From positions 1,541,524,868 to 1,541,588,867 of the forward strand of contig OY728122.1 in the NCBI GenBank assembly GCA_963277665.1: 64,000 nt of DNA, written 5' to 3'. Positions within the stretch are counted from its first letter, which is position 1, and every line of letters starts with the position of its first letter. Position numbers and translations under genes: made by a program. Below, one piece after another: positions 40,561 to 52,036 of this stretch. Origin of the DNA: Viscum album. Lineage: Eukaryota > Streptophyta > Magnoliopsida > Santalales > Viscaceae. Under the pieces are notes generated by a model. It saw nothing but the letters and a program-made list of their open reading frames with translations, was not told the DNA's origin and ran no database searches.

Positions 40561-41480
40561 TGATGATAGTTTGAGACTTTTTGGGATGACCCAACCCACT
40601 ATCTCCTACCTAGTTAGTGACAATACATGCATAACACCTCATGCCTACCACTAAAAGGCTTGGGAATAGAGATAAGTACCAAGAAGGAATAAATTTAAAT
40701 GGGGAACATTAGCCTAATGTACATGTATACAAACACACAACCATCTCTAGGAAAAAAGTATATATCAGAAATAAAATACTATAATATCTAGAGTGTAACC
40801 AATCAAGCAAAAAACTCTAGAGAATATATTAGAGAATGAAAAAATGAAACCAATCCATAAAGGGAAAATATATATGCCCAAATATAAGTGAGGTCCCAAC
40901 CTAATAAAAAAAACTAAAAAAGGAAAACTAAAGAGAACTCGGCTCCCAGTCTCTATGTCTGACCACTGAACATGGTCAATAAAAACAAGTACCACTATTC
41001 TCCCCAAAAGACACCACTGATAATCTTATCCTCTTCATAAGACATGATACATATGAAAAAATACCATGCAAGGGTGAGAATATACACAATAATTAAGAAA
41101 CACCAAAAACCATAAAGGGAGAAATAGAAAGAGACATATTCAAATAAACCCAATAAAAATATATGATCATAAATAAACCTAAATAATGGAGCAAGAGAAT
41201 CTCTAAATCTAGATTCGAGCAAAAAAATATGAGTGAGGATAAAGCTCTAGGATTCCATTTATGATGCTCAACGTCATGCAAGACCACAAAAAAACATCTA
41301 GAGGGGCTTGTTATTTACTATTGTTCCCTATGATTGAGAGAGAACTATCTCCGATGAAGGACTCACTCACCACCAAAGATAAAATACTGGTGGGTACCAA
41401 TTCATATATACAGGACTCGTTACCTACTATAGTCTAAGGGATTATTTAATCAACCTATGTAAAGAGTATTGTGGACGCAT
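40560..41480 (-). repeat. Inverted relative of the gypsy upstream region (LTR-like)
   Basis: The reverse complement resembles 61900-62700. 'attaggttgggacctc...ttttccctttatgg' (about 40850-40915) matches 'gttaggttggggaata...ttttccctttaatt' (62237-62287). 'cttttggggagaatagtggtac' (40993-41014) matches 'ctttaggggaactttgggatacctggtac' near 62135. This is probably a second, minus-oriented LTR or leader of the gypsy family whose gag starts near 62760. Similarity is moderate and ends are not defined. Confidence 0.4.
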
Positions 41481-42229
41481 GCCCTAGTGTGGAAGCGGAG
41501 TTTTCCATCCTGAATTCCATCTAATAACTCATCTCGACCACTTTTATTTTCCATGCACCACAAAATGAATCATCACACTCATACAACCTCATGTTTTATT
41601 ACGAATATCAAAACTATGGTCATCATAATATTCTATGTGGAAACATTCTCAACATATTCTACTTGTGGGAAAAAATATTAGTCCAAAAAAAGAAGATACA
41701 TAATGTGGAAGATCCTAGGGGAGGTATATAGTGTGTACCTAGGGTATCTTGGTATGTGAACTAACTTAAACCCCAGGTAATTTCTTCACCTGAATAAGGC
41801 TTGGATTGAGATGCGGTACTGCACAACATGTAAAAGTGGTACATGACATGTCTTGGTTTCCTGAGTGATACCTATATACTTTCAGCCTGAGCCTATGTAC
41901 TTCATCCCATTCTTGTGTACAGTGGTCATGTCTAGGTACATTGGCCTTGTCTGAGTTCATAGTAATGACCACGTACTCTATTCATGACTGTGTTCGTAGA
42001 CGTGTCCATGCCTTTGTTATCCTAGGGTATACGCTAAGCTACTATGACTGGGTCACATGGCATATATTATCCATTCATATCATTTGATAGTTATCTTCAC
42101 CAGAAACCCCAATCACCACAACTAACGGACAACATGACATGTGTTCCTAAATAACATTCCTTGTATATTGGTATTTTCTGGAAACTATATAAATATTAAA
42201 TTTTATTCATAGATAAAGAAATCAATGTT
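41481..42229. other. Left flank of the CACTA element, no gene seen
   Basis: Less AT-rich than average. The 68-codon minus-strand frame at 41766-41972 has no recognised relatives. Probably part of the same decayed retroelement as 40560-41480. Confidence 0.3.
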
Positions 42230-42257
42230 CACTAGTGCAGAAAATGTTTTTTACGTC
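42230..42257 (+). repeat. CACTA terminal inverted repeat, 5' end
   Basis: 28 bp beginning CACTAGTGCAG. It differs from the complement of the 3' end (52009-52036) at one position (T versus C after GAAAA). Confidence 0.95.
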
Positions 42258-42505
42258 ACGATTTTTTACATCGGTTATATAAAACCGACGTAAAAATGCG
42301 GCGAGTAGATTTTTAACATTGTTTATTAAAATAACCGACGTTACAAATCGCGCCTGTTCGGTTTTTACTTCGGTTATCTTATAACCGACGTAAAAAACCA
42401 ATGCGCGGGGGGTTTTTTACGTCCGTTTGAAAATAACCGACCTAATAAATTTAAAAAATATTTTATAACATCGGTTATATAATAACCGACATTATAAAAC
42501 TTTTA
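42258..42505 (+). repeat. CACTA 5' subterminal palindromic repeats
   Basis: About five hairpin units of the type ACATCGGTTATATAATAACCGACGT, each an imperfect palindrome, are spaced roughly 50-60 bp apart. In CACTA elements such short repeats bind the transposase-associated protein. The count is far lower than at the 3' end. Confidence 0.85.
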
Positions 42506-44008
42506 AAGAAATTAAAGCCCCGTGGACTGTCATTTACAATTTTTCGATTGACAGTCCGCCGGCTCATCTCTCTCGCGTGGTAAACCCTAATCAGCTCGTC
42601 GATCGACCTACATTAAACTCATTTTGGCTTCATTGTTTATCTTCTTCACTCCTCTCGGATCTATCATCTCAACTCACAACATTCATGTAAGCCTTCCATG
42701 AATTTATTTCATTTGCTTTTTTTCACGGATATTCTATAATTATGTTTTGCGATTTGTGTACATTTAATGTAAACAAGATGTAGTGGTTTCCAAGTATGCA
42801 CCTCATTACTATTTTGATAAGATGGTGATGAGATAATCTAAGATACATATGATTCATTGATGGAGGTGATACAATTTCACATGGTGTAGGATGATTTATG
42901 GGCGGGGTGGGACCATGACATTAGCATTGGGGTGTGAGAGGAAAACTAGTGGAGAACTGGTATTCCAGAACCTTGATTTTAATATATATATATATAATTT
43001 TTTATACAAAAAGGTTTATTTATATGAATTATTTTGTGAGTGATCCATAGTGTGTATATGAAACTATTTTTCCTTATTTAGGTGATGATTTAGATTCCTT
43101 TTTTCATAGGGCTTTAGTGTGCTTCCTCAACATTTTCATGAGATGTTTTAGGGAGGATCTTACTATGTATACATGTTATGCCCACCATACATAAATATAA
43201 ACAATTTTTTTGGGTTTTAAAAGAAATTTGACGTTTTTTATAGATGTTAGTAGCATGGAAGTTTTGTGGAGTAGCTTTCATGAGTATATAGAGTTTATTG
43301 TTTCTTCCTAGTTTTACTTTTAGTACTAATAATCTTCTTTTTGGTTTATGTACAACAATACATGTATGAATTCATGGACAATTATCTAAATTTATTCATT
43401 TCTAACTGAGGAGGGTTACTTTTGGTGGGAGAAGATCCTAAATGATATGGTATGACTTCATTCTATCATAACCATAAATAAAATATATTTGTATTTTATT
43501 TATCATATATATCAACTTATACTCTTATTTTTCATCACAAACCCTTTGAGAATAAAAAACCAAACTAAGGGCTTTGGTATCCACATTTTCTTTTGTTATA
43601 GAATATGGGACATCAAAATCAAATTTTTGAACAGATTCCTCCCAAAAACACTTCCATTGATTTTTATAATTGTGTGAAAATATTTACCAAATGGATTTAG
43701 GGTCTACAGAAACCATTAATAACATGTTAAATAGGTAGTTTATCTAATATATTAAAACATCAAAATCGCAATCAATATTAAACTATGTAGGCGTCATGGT
43801 TTTATTTGATTCAATGAAATTTAAAACTGTTATATCTAACTATATTTTGTTTTAAAAATAATATTCAAGCATATTTTTTTAAATACCTATAGATTGTTTT
43901 TATATTTTAAATTGTTTTACATTAAAATTATGATTTTTTTTGATATAAACATATATTTGTCTTATCTAAAAAATATATATTTTTTGTTGATATTTTTTAT
44001 AGGTAATA
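42506..44008 (+). promoter_or_regulatory. CACTA promoter, 5' leader and probable leader intron
   Basis: A GC-richer stretch (42520-42690) beyond the subterminal repeats is the likely transcription start and leader exon. A donor-like CAT|GTAAGCC lies at 42685-42694, and a T-rich tract ending TTTTTATAG lies just before the transposase ATG at 44009. An intron of about 1.3 kb in the leader is therefore plausible. Inferred from splice motifs only. Confidence 0.45.
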
Positions 44009-47000
44009 ATGAGTCGAAGTTGGATTACGGCACATCGAATGAGAAATGAATTTGAGGAAGGTGTTGATGCCTTTTTTGAATTTGAAAAACGAAATGTTCC
44101 AAGTAGTGACATTTTTTTCTGTCCATGCCTGAAATGTTTGAATATGAAGAAGTTGAAAAGTATAGAGATAAAAGATCATCTGATTTGTCAGGGTTTTAAT
44201 CCGAGTTATAGCCCTTGGATTTGGCATGGTGAAACTGGACGGAATGTCACTGATGATGATGATTCACACGATGGTAACTCCGATGGAATTCAAGAAATGA
44301 TTCGCGATATTGTAGCAGAACAAATTGAGATAGAACCGATAGTTGTGTGTCTATATGGCGATGCTGAAAAACCATTATATCCTGGTTGTACAGATTTTAC
44401 GGTTTTGTCGGCAGTTTTAAGATTGATTAACCTGAAGGCGAAGCATAGATGGAGTGACAGAAGTTTTACAGAGCTTCTACAATTGATGAAAGACATTCTT
44501 CCAAAAGATAACGATCATCCAGATTCACATTAAAAAGCCAAGAAAATATTATGCCCGATGGTATTGGGATACAAGAAAATACATGCTTGTCCGAATGACT
44601 GCATTATATATAGAAAGGAATATGTATTTCTGTCAGAGTGTCCTAAATGTGGGAAATCACGGTATAAGGTGAAAGAAAAATCACAGGCTAATGTAGAGAT
44701 TACAAATCTCCCTTCGAAGGTATTTTGGTATCTTCCTATAATTAATCGTTTCAAACGTTTATTTTCTAATTCACATGATCCAAAAAGGTTAAGATGGCAT
44801 GCTGAAGAGCGGGTATTTGATGGAAAAATACGCCATCCCGCTGATTGTCCACAATGGAAGAAAATTGATGTGTAGTATTCTTCATTTGGAAATGAAATTA
44901 GAAATCTCAGACTAGGGTTGTGCACAGATGGAATGAATCCATACCGAACACTCAGTAGCACACATAGTTCATGGCCTATTTTATTGGTAATTTACAACCT
45001 CTCTCCTGATGTTTGAATGAAGCACAAATATGTCATGTTGAGTACAATGATATCTGGTCCAAAGAAACCTGGTAATGATATTGATGTTTACTTGTCATCG
45101 TTGATTGATGATTTGAAACTGTTATGGGCTGATGGTATTAGGGTGTATGATTCTTATAAAATGGAATATTTTCAACAGCATGCAGTGCTTCTGTTCACTA
45201 TAAATGACTTCCCAGCGTATGGAAATTTGTCTGGATACAGTGTTAAAGGTCATAAAGCATGTCCAATTTGCGAATAATATACGTCATATTGTTAATTGCA
45301 TCATGGGAGGAAAACAGTGTACATGGTTCATCAAAAGTTTTTGCCTAGGGAACACCCTTATAGAAGACTAAAAACGGCATTCAATGGCTCACAAGAATTT
45401 GATACTGCTCCAAAACCTTTATCCCCTATTCTGTATTTTGAGAGGGTGGAAAACCTTGACGTGACATTGGAAAAGACACATAAATCTGGTAATGATAGAC
45501 ATATTTGGAAGAAAAGGTCAATTTTTTTTGAGCTACCATATTGGAGGTATCATGAAGTTAAACATAATATTGATGTCATGCACGTGGAGAAGAATATCAA
45601 TGATTCTTTGATTAGAACATTGTTAGATATTAAAGGAAAGACTAAAGATGGGTTGAATGCAAGATTAGACTTACTATCAATGGGAATACGTTTGGAGTTA
45701 GCTCTCACTCCTAAAGGAAGATGAACATTTCTTCCCCCGGCTTGTCATATATTATCTAAGAGGGAGAAAATTAGATTTTGTTAGTGTCTTCATGATACCA
45801 AAGTGCCTCAATATTATTCTTCTAGTGTAAAAAAATTTGTCTCATTGAAGGAATTGAAGTTGATAGGTATGAAATCACATGATTGTCACGTCATGATGCA
45901 ACAAATTATACCAGTTCCACTGCGTGGAATATTGCCCATTCGTGTCAGAAAGACTATAATGAATTTGTGTTATTTTTTCAATTCAATTTTTAACAAGGCA
46001 ATTGATGTGAATGCTTTGAACATTTTAGAAAAGGATTAAATTTTTATACTTTTTCAATTGGAAATGTATTTTCCTCCAACTTTTTTTGATATCATGGTGC
46101 ATTTAATGATTCATCTGGTTCGAGAAATAAATCTTTTTGGACCTGTATATCTTCATTGCATGTATCCTTTTGAAAGCTATATGAAAATATTAAAGGGGTG
46201 TGCTAAAAATATATATCGACCTGAAGCCTCCATTATTGAAAAGTATATTTCTAAGGAGGTAGCAGAGTTTTTTACGAGCTACTTGGCTGCGGCACAACAC
46301 ATAGGTTTGCCTCCATCTCACCATGAACGAGTTAATAATGAGGGAAAGGGGATTCGCGGCTTGAAAGTCAAATCATTGTCAGCTGAACGGACGAAGAAGT
46401 TAGAATCATACAACTTGAATAACACAGATGATGCACAACCGTATATCACATTGCATATTAATGAGTTGAAACAATGTCATCCAAAGAAGAAAGAAATGTT
46501 GATTTTGAATGAGCACAACAAAACTTTTTTGTCATGGATTAAAAAGACTTTGCTTAGTAGATCAGATGTATCAGAGACTTTAAAATGGATAGTGGGTGGT
46601 CCATGTTTAAATGTGATAACATGGTCTGGTTATGACATTAATGGTTATACATTTAATACAAAAGCTCAGGACAACATAAGTGCAGTTCAGAATAGTGGTG
46701 TATTGGTGTCTGCAGAAGCAATGCATTTTTCGAGTGCTAAGGACAAAAACCCAATTTCTGCATCAAGTGCATATTATGGAGTGATTGAAGACATATGGGA
46801 GGTTGATTACTTTATAATTAAAGTTCCCGTTTTTAACTATAAATGGTTTAATGGTAACAACAGTGTCAAACACGATGAATTTGGAATGACACTTGTTAAT
46901 CTGAATAGATTGGAACACACAGCTGATTCTTTTATAATGGAAACACATGCAAAACAAATTTTCTATGTAGTAGATCAATCAGATATGCAGTGGGATGTTG

Positions 47001-47195
47001 TTTTCCAAGGAAAAAAACAATATGTTGGTGAGGATGAACTTGATGAATATGCTGATTTATGTGAGATCCCTACTTCCATGGAAATATTAACAGAACATAA
47101 TGATGATCATGTTGAAGACATAGTTTGTGCCATAAGGAACGATCACGAAGAAGGAATTTGGGAAAACAATCCATTTGACATTCCTAAAATTACAG
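44009..47195 (+). pseudogene. TNP2-like CACTA transposase, eight in-frame stops
   Basis: This is the DDE-type transposase that cuts and joins the element ends. One frame of about 1060 codons runs from the ATG to a splice-donor-like ACAG|GTAAC at 47195. Residues 1-75 match the transposase-associated domain (SRSWI, CPCLKC, GFNPSYSPWIWHGE). The tnp2 core follows, with candidate catalytic residues in CTDGMNP (D, 44927-44929), TINDFPAYG (D, 45206-45208) and MHVEKN (E, 45587-45589). Then come a DUF4218-like part (from 46058, MYFPPTFFDIMVHL) and a DUF4216-like part (about 46770-46860, YYGVIEDIWEVDYF). Stops lie at 44531, 44873, 45014, 45275, 45293, 45722, 45782 and 46037. All are in the same frame and no frameshift is needed. 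It is inactive as written, but its catalytic residues are intact. Confidence 0.92.
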
Positions 47196-47626
47196 GTAAC
47201 ATATGTTTATTTCTTGTTTACATTTATTTTTTCCATAAATGTTAGATATTGTAAATTTTTTATTTATTAAAACATGTTTTAAAATAAATTAAGTATATGT
47301 TTTTGTTTGTTTTAAGTTTGTTTAGTTTACTTTATCATGTTTATAACCATTACATTAATATTAAAATGCTTATTTTTGTTCACTGACAATTACTTTTCCA
47401 TGTTTACAATGTTTACCAGGTTTACCATTTTTACAATTTTTACCATCTTGACCATCTTGACCATCTTTGCCATCTTTACCATTGTTTAACATTCTTACCA
47501 TATTACCAATGTATACTATTATGTAACTTAGTACACTTTTCTATTTTCTGATTACAGTAGTATTAAAATATTTGAATGTTTATATTTGTGAACTGACGTT
47601 TGTTTGTTTTTTTGATTTGAAGGATA
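47196..47626 (+). other. Intergenic region or intron between the two CACTA genes
   Basis: An AT-rich spacer starts with a donor-like GTAACAT and ends TTTGATTTGAAG before ATAATG. A short tandem run of 'ttaccat/tgaccatc' repeats lies at 47403-47490. It could be an intron joining both frames in one transcript. Confidence 0.4.
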
Positions 47627-50588
47627 ATGACAGATCATTCAGATGATCAACCACATGATTCTGCAGAGGAGCATATTGCTGGTCATACCTCTGGGGATGA
47701 ACATTCACATGCTCCTATTACGACAAAGAGTTCAAAGGTTGGTAAACGTGGGTGCACACATTTACCGAAATTATCACATGCTCGTACGCAGGATCAGAGG
47801 ATAGTCGTTGAGTTTGATGATGATGATATTCCTAGAGGTCCGAATGCCAAAGATTTTAAGAGTTTTGTTGCAACTCAGGCTAAGACCAAAGTAAGCATTA
47901 TGTATGATGATTGGAGAGGTGTGTATAAAGCGATTATCTCTTAGTTGTGGGAGATGATTTTGGTAAGATCTCTTGTCATTGTTTGACCATTATTTTAATG
48001 TTTCTAGTATATATAATTTGTTTAACCTCTTCTTTATCAGATGACATTTGATATTCCTGACACTGGAGGAGTCAGGAAGAAATGATTATCGTTGGCTGCC
48101 AGGAGATGGAGAGATTTCAAATCAACCCTCTCATCTGATTTCATTTATGGTCATAGGAGTCACGACAATCCATGTCATATATATCCTTTTATAGATGAAG
48201 ACACATGGAGACAGTTTTTTGAAAGTATAAAAAAAGAGTCATTTCTGGTAAGGGCAATGTAAAATTTTATAAACTTTCTTATATAAATTATTTTATTAAT
48301 GTTTTGTTAATGATTTCTTATTCTTAAATTACAGAAAACAAGGAAAGCTCATTCGGAGATCCAATCTAAAAATGTATACCCTCATAGTTTATCTCGAGGA
48401 GGGTATGCATTATTGTAAGAACAAATGATGGCGGAAAAATTTCAATAACTAAGAGCTGAGTCTTCAAGCTCTGGAGAGGTGGCCCCTCCATCCCCTCCAT
48501 CTAGACATGAAAAATTGAAGAGAGCTCGGAAGGAATAAAAAGGGAAATATCTTTCGGAAGAATCGATAATCGTAGCTGAGAGGATTGTAAGATATCTATT
48601 TAATTTATTTAAGATAACCTTTTTCTTCATATAAGTTTCAATCATTACAGAAATGTTAAATTAATTAATACAGGACTCTCTTGAGGAGCAGAGTTCATAG
48701 GGGACATTTATAGCTACTGGGAGGTAAGATATTTTATTTGCAGCATTGGGAAGGCCCGAACATCTTGGTTGTGTAAGAGGATATCCGGCAGGTGTATCGG
48801 TAAGAAAAGTGTTTCCACGTTCTTCAACTTCTAACATTGAGGGGGTTTATAAAAAAAATAGAATCCTTGGATGCTGAAGTTCAAAATTTTAATGCGACGA
48901 TGGAGGACAAGATTAGAGAGTCGGTGCAGTCTATGTTTGCAGAAATGCAAAGACAATTTCAGACCGCAGCTCCCACTCCTCCACCTCCCCCGGCAAACCC
49001 CATTATTATCCTCCACCTCCGCCAGTAGATCCCACTCCCCCACCTCAGCCTGCGGACCCCATTTCTTATCCTACGCCTCCGCTACAGCTTCCTACATATT
49101 GTGAGTTGTATGTTGATGATTCTCAACATCATATAGTAGCATACGGGTTGCTATATTGTATAGGAGATACAGTTCATCATCAACAATTAGAGGTAGAGAA
49201 TCAGAGGGTCACTGTACAGGATATTATAGATAGATCAGCTAGGGTACCAATACCTACAGATGAGTTGGAGACAGTTGGACAGAGTATCGGCCATTTTTTA
49301 GTTTGCCCATCCAGACTTCTTCGACTCATTACCATAGAGGTATGAATGTTATATATTTTATTATATTTTTTTATAAAAGTTGTTTTATCATTTGAAAACT
49401 ACTATATTTTTCAAATTTTTTTCACAGGAATACTTCAAAGGTAATGAAATACTGTATCGACAACAACAAAGACAACAGGCTATGACATGAGATACAGATT
49501 CCAGTGGTCTTGACAGATTGTCAAGATATTCACATTTTTTGTTGGGTTTTTATGAGTTTCCAATGGAATCTCATGTTTGTGGACGTGAAATAAGTGTGGG
49601 GATTACAAAAACTGATATCATGGAGCTTGTTACTGGAGATAAGTTGGGCATCAACGTGGTGAAATTTTTTTCCATGTAAGTCTTAACACCTTTTCCCTGC
49701 GTTATATTTATTAAAAATGTATACTTATGTATGTTTGGTATTAGGTATCTTTATAAAATTTGTGAGAGGAAAGAGCTGACAGAAGTATATGGATTCATGG
49801 ACCCGCAATTGATTTCCCCTAAAGCATGTGCATTGAATGAGGAACAAAGAATGGTTTATATTGCTGAAATATTTGAAAAGAATATAATCACACAATGTTG
49901 GATGATGCCTTTTTGTGAGAGGTATGAAAAAAATTTCTCTCAAAGAGTTAATTATCTTTTAACATAAAAAACCACTAACATTAAATTTCCTTTTATCAGC
50001 GATCATTGGATGTTAGGGATTTTTTTCCCAAGGGAGAAAGCTCTTTATTGGATATGCTCTGTTCATGGTGATGTGCAGGAATGTTTTAAGAATATATTGG
50101 AAAAGTAAGTTTCAATTTCTCAATAGTTTTATATATTATAATGAATTTTAAATTTACCCCATTCGTATTATTTTCAATAGTGCAAGGGTTTACTTTCGAA
50201 AAAACACAAAGAAAAGAAATGCAATGATCTAATATGTAAATGCGAAGGAAAATTTCAATTTATAATTTGTACTTTTTGATTTATTACATAAAAATAATAT
50301 ATTGAATTTACACTCATTCAAACAGAATTTTCATGAACAAAAAGCCATCATCGAATGCAGATATTATATGTTAAGATTTATGTATGAAATAATAACAACT
50401 GGGAAAGTTGTGAATTTTGACCTGGTACGATTTCCTCTTAAACTTTGCCATAATATTTCAATTTGACTTATTAATTATACACGTTAACTATCTTCTTTTT
50501 CATTTGTAGCTTTTTGATGACCCTCAAACCTATACTGCTTAAGACATCAAACACGTACAAGTGGAGTGGTCAAATTATTTTACAGGTT
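47627..50588 (+). pseudogene. TNP1 (Ptta/En-Spm)-like plus ULP1-like (C48) gene, copy 1
   Basis: This is the second CACTA gene. The likely start is the ATG at 47627. Exon-like blocks separated by GT...AG introns give, in order: an acidic N-terminus; a Ptta/En-Spm block (RRWRDFKSTLSSDFI, then VYPHSLSRGGYALL and ALGRPEHLG); a coiled-coil-like segment (48840-48960); a Pro-rich linker; and a ULP1-type region with DHWMLGIFF (50002-50028) and IIECRYYMLRFM (about 50347-50382). In C48 proteases the triad is His, Asp, Cys. The His and Cys are present, but the usual Asp after the YW strand reads YWICS. Stops at 47942, 48083, 48416 and 48446 and a one-base deletion near 49005 disable it. Confidence 0.85.
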
Positions 50589-50794
50589 TGATTGATTTTT
50601 AGTTGTTTGTAATGTAAAATGTAATTTTGAATATTGTCGTTTTAATTGTGTATTTGGTAGTTGTTTAGGTTGGATTTAGTTTTTTTTGAAGTTGACAGTG
50701 TATGTTTTGAATGTTATATAAGTGAATGTTTAATTTTTCTCTACTTCTTGTTTTGGTCTACTTTTGATGGTTTTTTTGGTATGGATTTGGGTCT
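50589..50794 (+). other. Sequence between the second CACTA gene and the G-rich tract
   Basis: A T-rich stretch downstream of the ULP1-like exon, probably 3' untranslated. The 103-codon frame starting at 50661 runs into the G-rich repeat and is not considered a gene. Confidence 0.4.
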
Positions 50795-51112
50795 GTGGGG
50801 GAGGGGTTCCAAGGGTGTGGGGGTGTGTTCAGTGGGGTTGGGGGGTGTCCAGCGGTCTGGGAGGGTTGTCCTGTGGGGTGGGGGACAGTCCTGGGGGTGG
50901 CAGGGATGTCCAGGGGGTGTTTGGGGATGTCTAGGGGTGTGGTGGGGGCTGTCAAGTGGGGTGATGGGGTGAGGGGGTGCTGTACAGGCGGGTGGGGGGT
51001 TGTCGAGGGGTGTTTGGGGGTGTCCGGGGGTCGGGGGGCAGTCTAGGATTGTGGTGGGGGCTCCAATGGGGTGGGTGAGGGTTGTCCAAGGGGTATAAAT
51101 GAGGGTGGGGGC
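50795..51112 (+). repeat. G-rich degenerate minisatellite in CACTA 3' region, copy 1
   Basis: About 320 bp with extreme strand asymmetry: many GGGG/GGGGG runs separated by TGT/TGTCC ('gggggtgtccagcggtctgg' type). It is followed by TGATTTGTTTTCTGG. Long open frames on both strands arise from this composition. It would sit in the 3' part of the element transcript and could form G-quadruplexes. Confidence 0.85.
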
Positions 51113-51182
51113 TTTCTTGATTTGTTTTCTGGTTGATTCTGATGGAGATAATATGACTGCATTCTGTTTAAAAAAAATTGGG

Positions 51183-52008
51183 TTTATCACATCGGTTATT
51201 AAATAACCGATGTTATAAAATACCTGTAAAATAGTTTATCAGGTCGGTTATTTAATAACCGACGTGATAAAATGCCTGGAAAATAGTTTATCACGTCGGT
51301 TATTTGATAACCGATGTGATAAAGGTCCTAGAGAATGGTTTATCACGTCGGTTATTTAATAACTGATGTGATAAAAGGCCTGGAGAATGATTTATCACGT
51401 CGGTTATTTAATAACCGACATGATAAATGGCCTGGAGAATGGTTTATCACGTTGGTTATTGAATAACCGACATGATAAACGGCATGAACAATGGTTTATC
51501 ATGTCAGTTATTGAATAACTGACGTGATAAACCGCCTCCCACCGGTTTATCACGGTGGTTATATAATAACCGACGTGATACCCCCCCTTCCCTGGTTTTT
51601 CACGTCGGTTTTATATGAACTGCCGTGATAAACCACGCTCACCCCGGTTTATCACGTCGGTTCATATAGAACCGACTTGATAAACCCCCCTCACCCCGGT
51701 TTATCACGTCGATTCTATATGAACCGACGTGATAAACCCCCCTCGCCCCTCTTTATCATGTTGGTTGTTTAATAACCGACGTGATAAACCATTTTCCAGG
51801 CCTTTTATCATGTCGGTTGTTAAATAACCGACATGATAAACCCTTCCCATTTTCTTTATCATGTCGGTTCTAAAATAACCGACGTGATAAACATCACGAT
51901 TTTATGTTTTTGACGTTAGTTTTTCAATAACTGATGTCAAAAACCTTATTTATAACGTCGCACATATTAACGTTGACTAGAAACTGACGTAAAAAATGAA
52001 AAATAACC
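51183..52008 (+). repeat. CACTA 3' subterminal palindrome array, copy 1
   Basis: About 14 tandem units with a 52-bp period (unit starts 51183, 51235, 51287 and so on), followed by more diverged units to the terminus. Each unit is an imperfect 37-bp palindrome, TTTATCACGTCGGTTATTTA and its complement arm, joined by a variable 12-15-bp linker. Linkers change from 'ggcctggagaatgg' types in the first half to 'cccccctcaccccgg' types in the second. Likely transposase-binding and end-pairing sites. Confidence 0.92.
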
Positions 52009-52036
52009 GACGTAAAAAACGTTTTCTGCACTAGTG
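52009..52036 (-). repeat. CACTA terminal inverted repeat, 3' end, copy 1
   Basis: GACGTAAAAAACGTTTTCTGCACTAGTG, complement of the 5' terminus with one mismatch. Confidence 0.95.

Larger units (their letters stand above)
42230..52036 (+). mobile_element. CACTA (En/Spm) DNA transposon, near full length
   Basis: A 9807-bp element is bounded by terminal inverted repeats CACTAGTGCAGAAAA(T/C)GTTTTTTACGTC (42230-42257 and complement at 52009-52036). Inside are palindromic subterminal repeats at both ends, a TNP2-like transposase gene, and a TNP1/ULP1-like gene, both on the plus strand. The size, CACTA termini and gene order are typical of plant CACTA elements. The expected 3-bp target duplication is not seen (GTT at left, GAT at right). 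Both genes are disabled, so it could move only with an enzyme supplied from elsewhere. Confidence 0.95.

Noticed and set aside
44009..47195. Stop-codon reassignment as an explanation for the interrupted transposase
   Set aside because: All three stop codons are used, replacing different expected residues, and other element genes in the window are decayed too.
50661..51190. Overlapping open frames on both strands (G/V/W-rich and P/T-rich proteins)
   Set aside because: They come from the G-run tract, lack domains, and lie outside the exon structure of the CACTA gene.
51183..52008. Regularly spaced repeats that look like a CRISPR array
   Set aside because: The units are palindromes at the end of a CACTA transposon, linkers are similar to each other rather than unique, and the surroundings are plant retroelements.
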